DNA from: Pseudomaricurvus sp965662505
Lineage (GTDB): Bacteria; Pseudomonadota; Gammaproteobacteria; Pseudomonadales; Cellvibrionaceae
Length of the DNA stretch: 6,260 nt
Reading direction: 5' to 3'
Assembly (NCBI RefSeq): GCF_965662505.1
Contig: NZ_CBFIHX010000161.1
Coordinates: forward strand, 1-6,260
Positions 5,757-6,260 of the stretch are shown here, in pieces (the first letter of the stretch is position 1; every line of letters begins with the position of its first letter). Under the pieces are notes generated by a model. That model saw only the letters and a list, made by a program, of their open reading frames with translations. It did no database searches and was not told where the DNA came from. The translations under genes were made by a program, and so were the position numbers.

Positions 5757-5786
5757 TTAAAAGAGGGCTTGATGTACAAGCCCTCT
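5757..5786 (-). terminator. Intrinsic terminator after the MaoC-like gene
   Basis: AGAGGGCTT (5762-5770) and AAGCCCTCT (5778-5786) form a perfect 9-bp stem around a 7-base loop. Read on the minus strand, the stem runs into TTTT followed by AATAT (down to 5757). This is a good Rho-independent terminator placed 6 bases past the MaoC stop codon. It separates that gene from the CMD-like gene, starting 58 bases further on, in the same direction. Confidence 0.7.
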
Positions 5787-5792
5787 AATAGA

Positions 5793-6260
5793 TTAGCCGC
5801 GTTTAGGTAGCGCGATTTCTGCGATAGCAGTTGCAATGGTTTTACCCGTTTGCGTTTTCAATGCACAATCAACCTGAATGTGGTGCTCGCCGTCTTCGGT
5901 CACGATTTTGTCGACCACTTTCGCACTCATGTAGGTTGCGTCACCGGTAAAGGCGGGGGCTCTGTAAGACGATTTGCAGTGAACCACTTGTCCCCATTCG
6001 CCAGCCCAGCCAGCCAGGTAATCCAGTATCCAGGCACCCATCGATGCACCGTAACCGTAGCCTCGTGGCATGCCGATCATGCGAGCGTATTTAGGGAACA
6101 GGTGTCCGCGTGAAGGACCGAAATAGGCGCCATCTGTTAATTCAGGGTTTTCACGTTCCATGACAGGGTCATTTTCGTGACCGGCCATTTCTTTTGTGTA
6201 ACCCAAGGCTTCCATGTCGATGCCGGGACGATGGGTGCCGCCCCAGATGGTGAACAGGTA
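5793..6260 (-). CDS. MaoC-like/FAS1-type acyl dehydratase, C-terminal part (cut by window edge)
   Basis: The reading frame is open from the stop at 5793-5795 to the right edge, giving 155 residues without a start. A Met codon at 6213-6215 is internal, because the frame continues upstream as YLFTIWGGTHRPGID and still looks like protein. The visible part looks like the C-terminal hot-dog-fold domain of an acyl dehydratase. HLFPKYARMIGMP and a glycine-rich GYGYGASMGAWILDYLAGWAGEWG segment precede a strand, SSYRAPAFTGDATYMSAKVVDK. The YRxPxFxGD pattern there is typical of MaoC-like C-terminal strands. Such proteins hydrate enoyl-CoAs or dehydrate hydroxyacyl-CoAs in fatty acid, steroid or other ring-degradation pathways. 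Catalytic residues cannot be judged because the N-terminal half is missing. It is the last gene of a leftward unit entering from the right and is followed by a strong terminator. Confidence 0.75.
   Translation of the reverse strand, partial: YLFTIWGGTHRPGIDMEALGYTKEMAGHENDPVMERENPELTDGAYFGPSRGHLFPKYARMIGMPRGYGYGASMGAWILDYLAGWAGEWGQVVHCKSSYRAPAFTGDATYMSAKVVDKIVTEDGEHHIQVDCALKTQTGKTIATAIAEIALPKRG

Noticed and set aside
6213..6215. ATG as true start of the MaoC-like protein
   Set aside because: The frame stays open to the window edge with protein-like sequence (WGGTHRPGID) upstream, and the family is longer, so the gene is truncated by the window.
1..6260. Mobile element, CRISPR array, tRNA or defence island
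   Set aside because: No transposase, integrase, repeat-spacer arrangement, tRNA-like cloverleaf or nuclease/helicase gene was seen in the window.

Overview
The window looks like a stretch of chromosome from a Gram-negative bacterium. The secreted carboxylesterase, the PAS-AraC regulator, the carboxymuconolactone-decarboxylase-like protein and the MaoC-like dehydratase are a mix I would expect in a marine or environmental gammaproteobacterium. Base composition is roughly balanced, intergenic regions carry sigma70-like and intrinsic-terminator signals, and start sites have modest Shine-Dalgarno sequences. This taxonomic guess is an inference; there is no rRNA or other marker gene here.

Layout from left to right. 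Positions 1-429 hold no convincing gene. They carry a well-formed leftward promoter (-35 at 78-83, -10 at 55-60) built into two palindromes, one of them a 14-bp perfect LacI-type operator, so a regulated gene probably begins just left of the window. Several hairpins follow. At 430-876 (-) is a small Tat-exported Dabb-domain protein. At 1040-1828 (-) is a one-component regulator with an N-terminal PAS domain and a C-terminal AraC DNA-binding domain. It is divergent from a 12-helix MFS transporter of the nucleoside:H+ symporter type at 2038-3288 (+), which is followed on the same strand by a signal-peptide-bearing type B carboxylesterase at 3428-4963 (+). An intrinsic terminator at 5051-5079 ends that rightward unit and overlaps the tail of a convergent gene. 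At 5061-5699 (-) is a carboxymuconolactone decarboxylase/AhpD-like protein whose start codon lies inside an 18-bp tandem repeat. At 5793-6260 (-) is the C-terminal part of a MaoC/hot-dog-fold acyl dehydratase, cut by the right edge and followed by its own intrinsic terminator.

How the parts may work together (inference). The PAS-AraC regulator probably senses a small ligand and controls the divergent transporter and esterase, perhaps also the adjacent Dabb gene. The esterase would cleave an ester outside the cytoplasm and the transporter would import the product, giving a small scavenging module. The two genes on the right (CMD-like and MaoC-like) resemble parts of a degradation pathway acting on acyl-CoA or cyclic compounds and appear to belong to a separate leftward cluster entering from the right. 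All complete genes look intact. I saw no mobile element, CRISPR array, tRNA or rRNA, and no clear evidence of an undescribed defence-type or mobile system. The most unusual features are the palindrome-embedded promoter, the Tat-targeted Dabb protein next to a PAS-AraC/transporter/esterase set, and the tandem repeat over a translation start.
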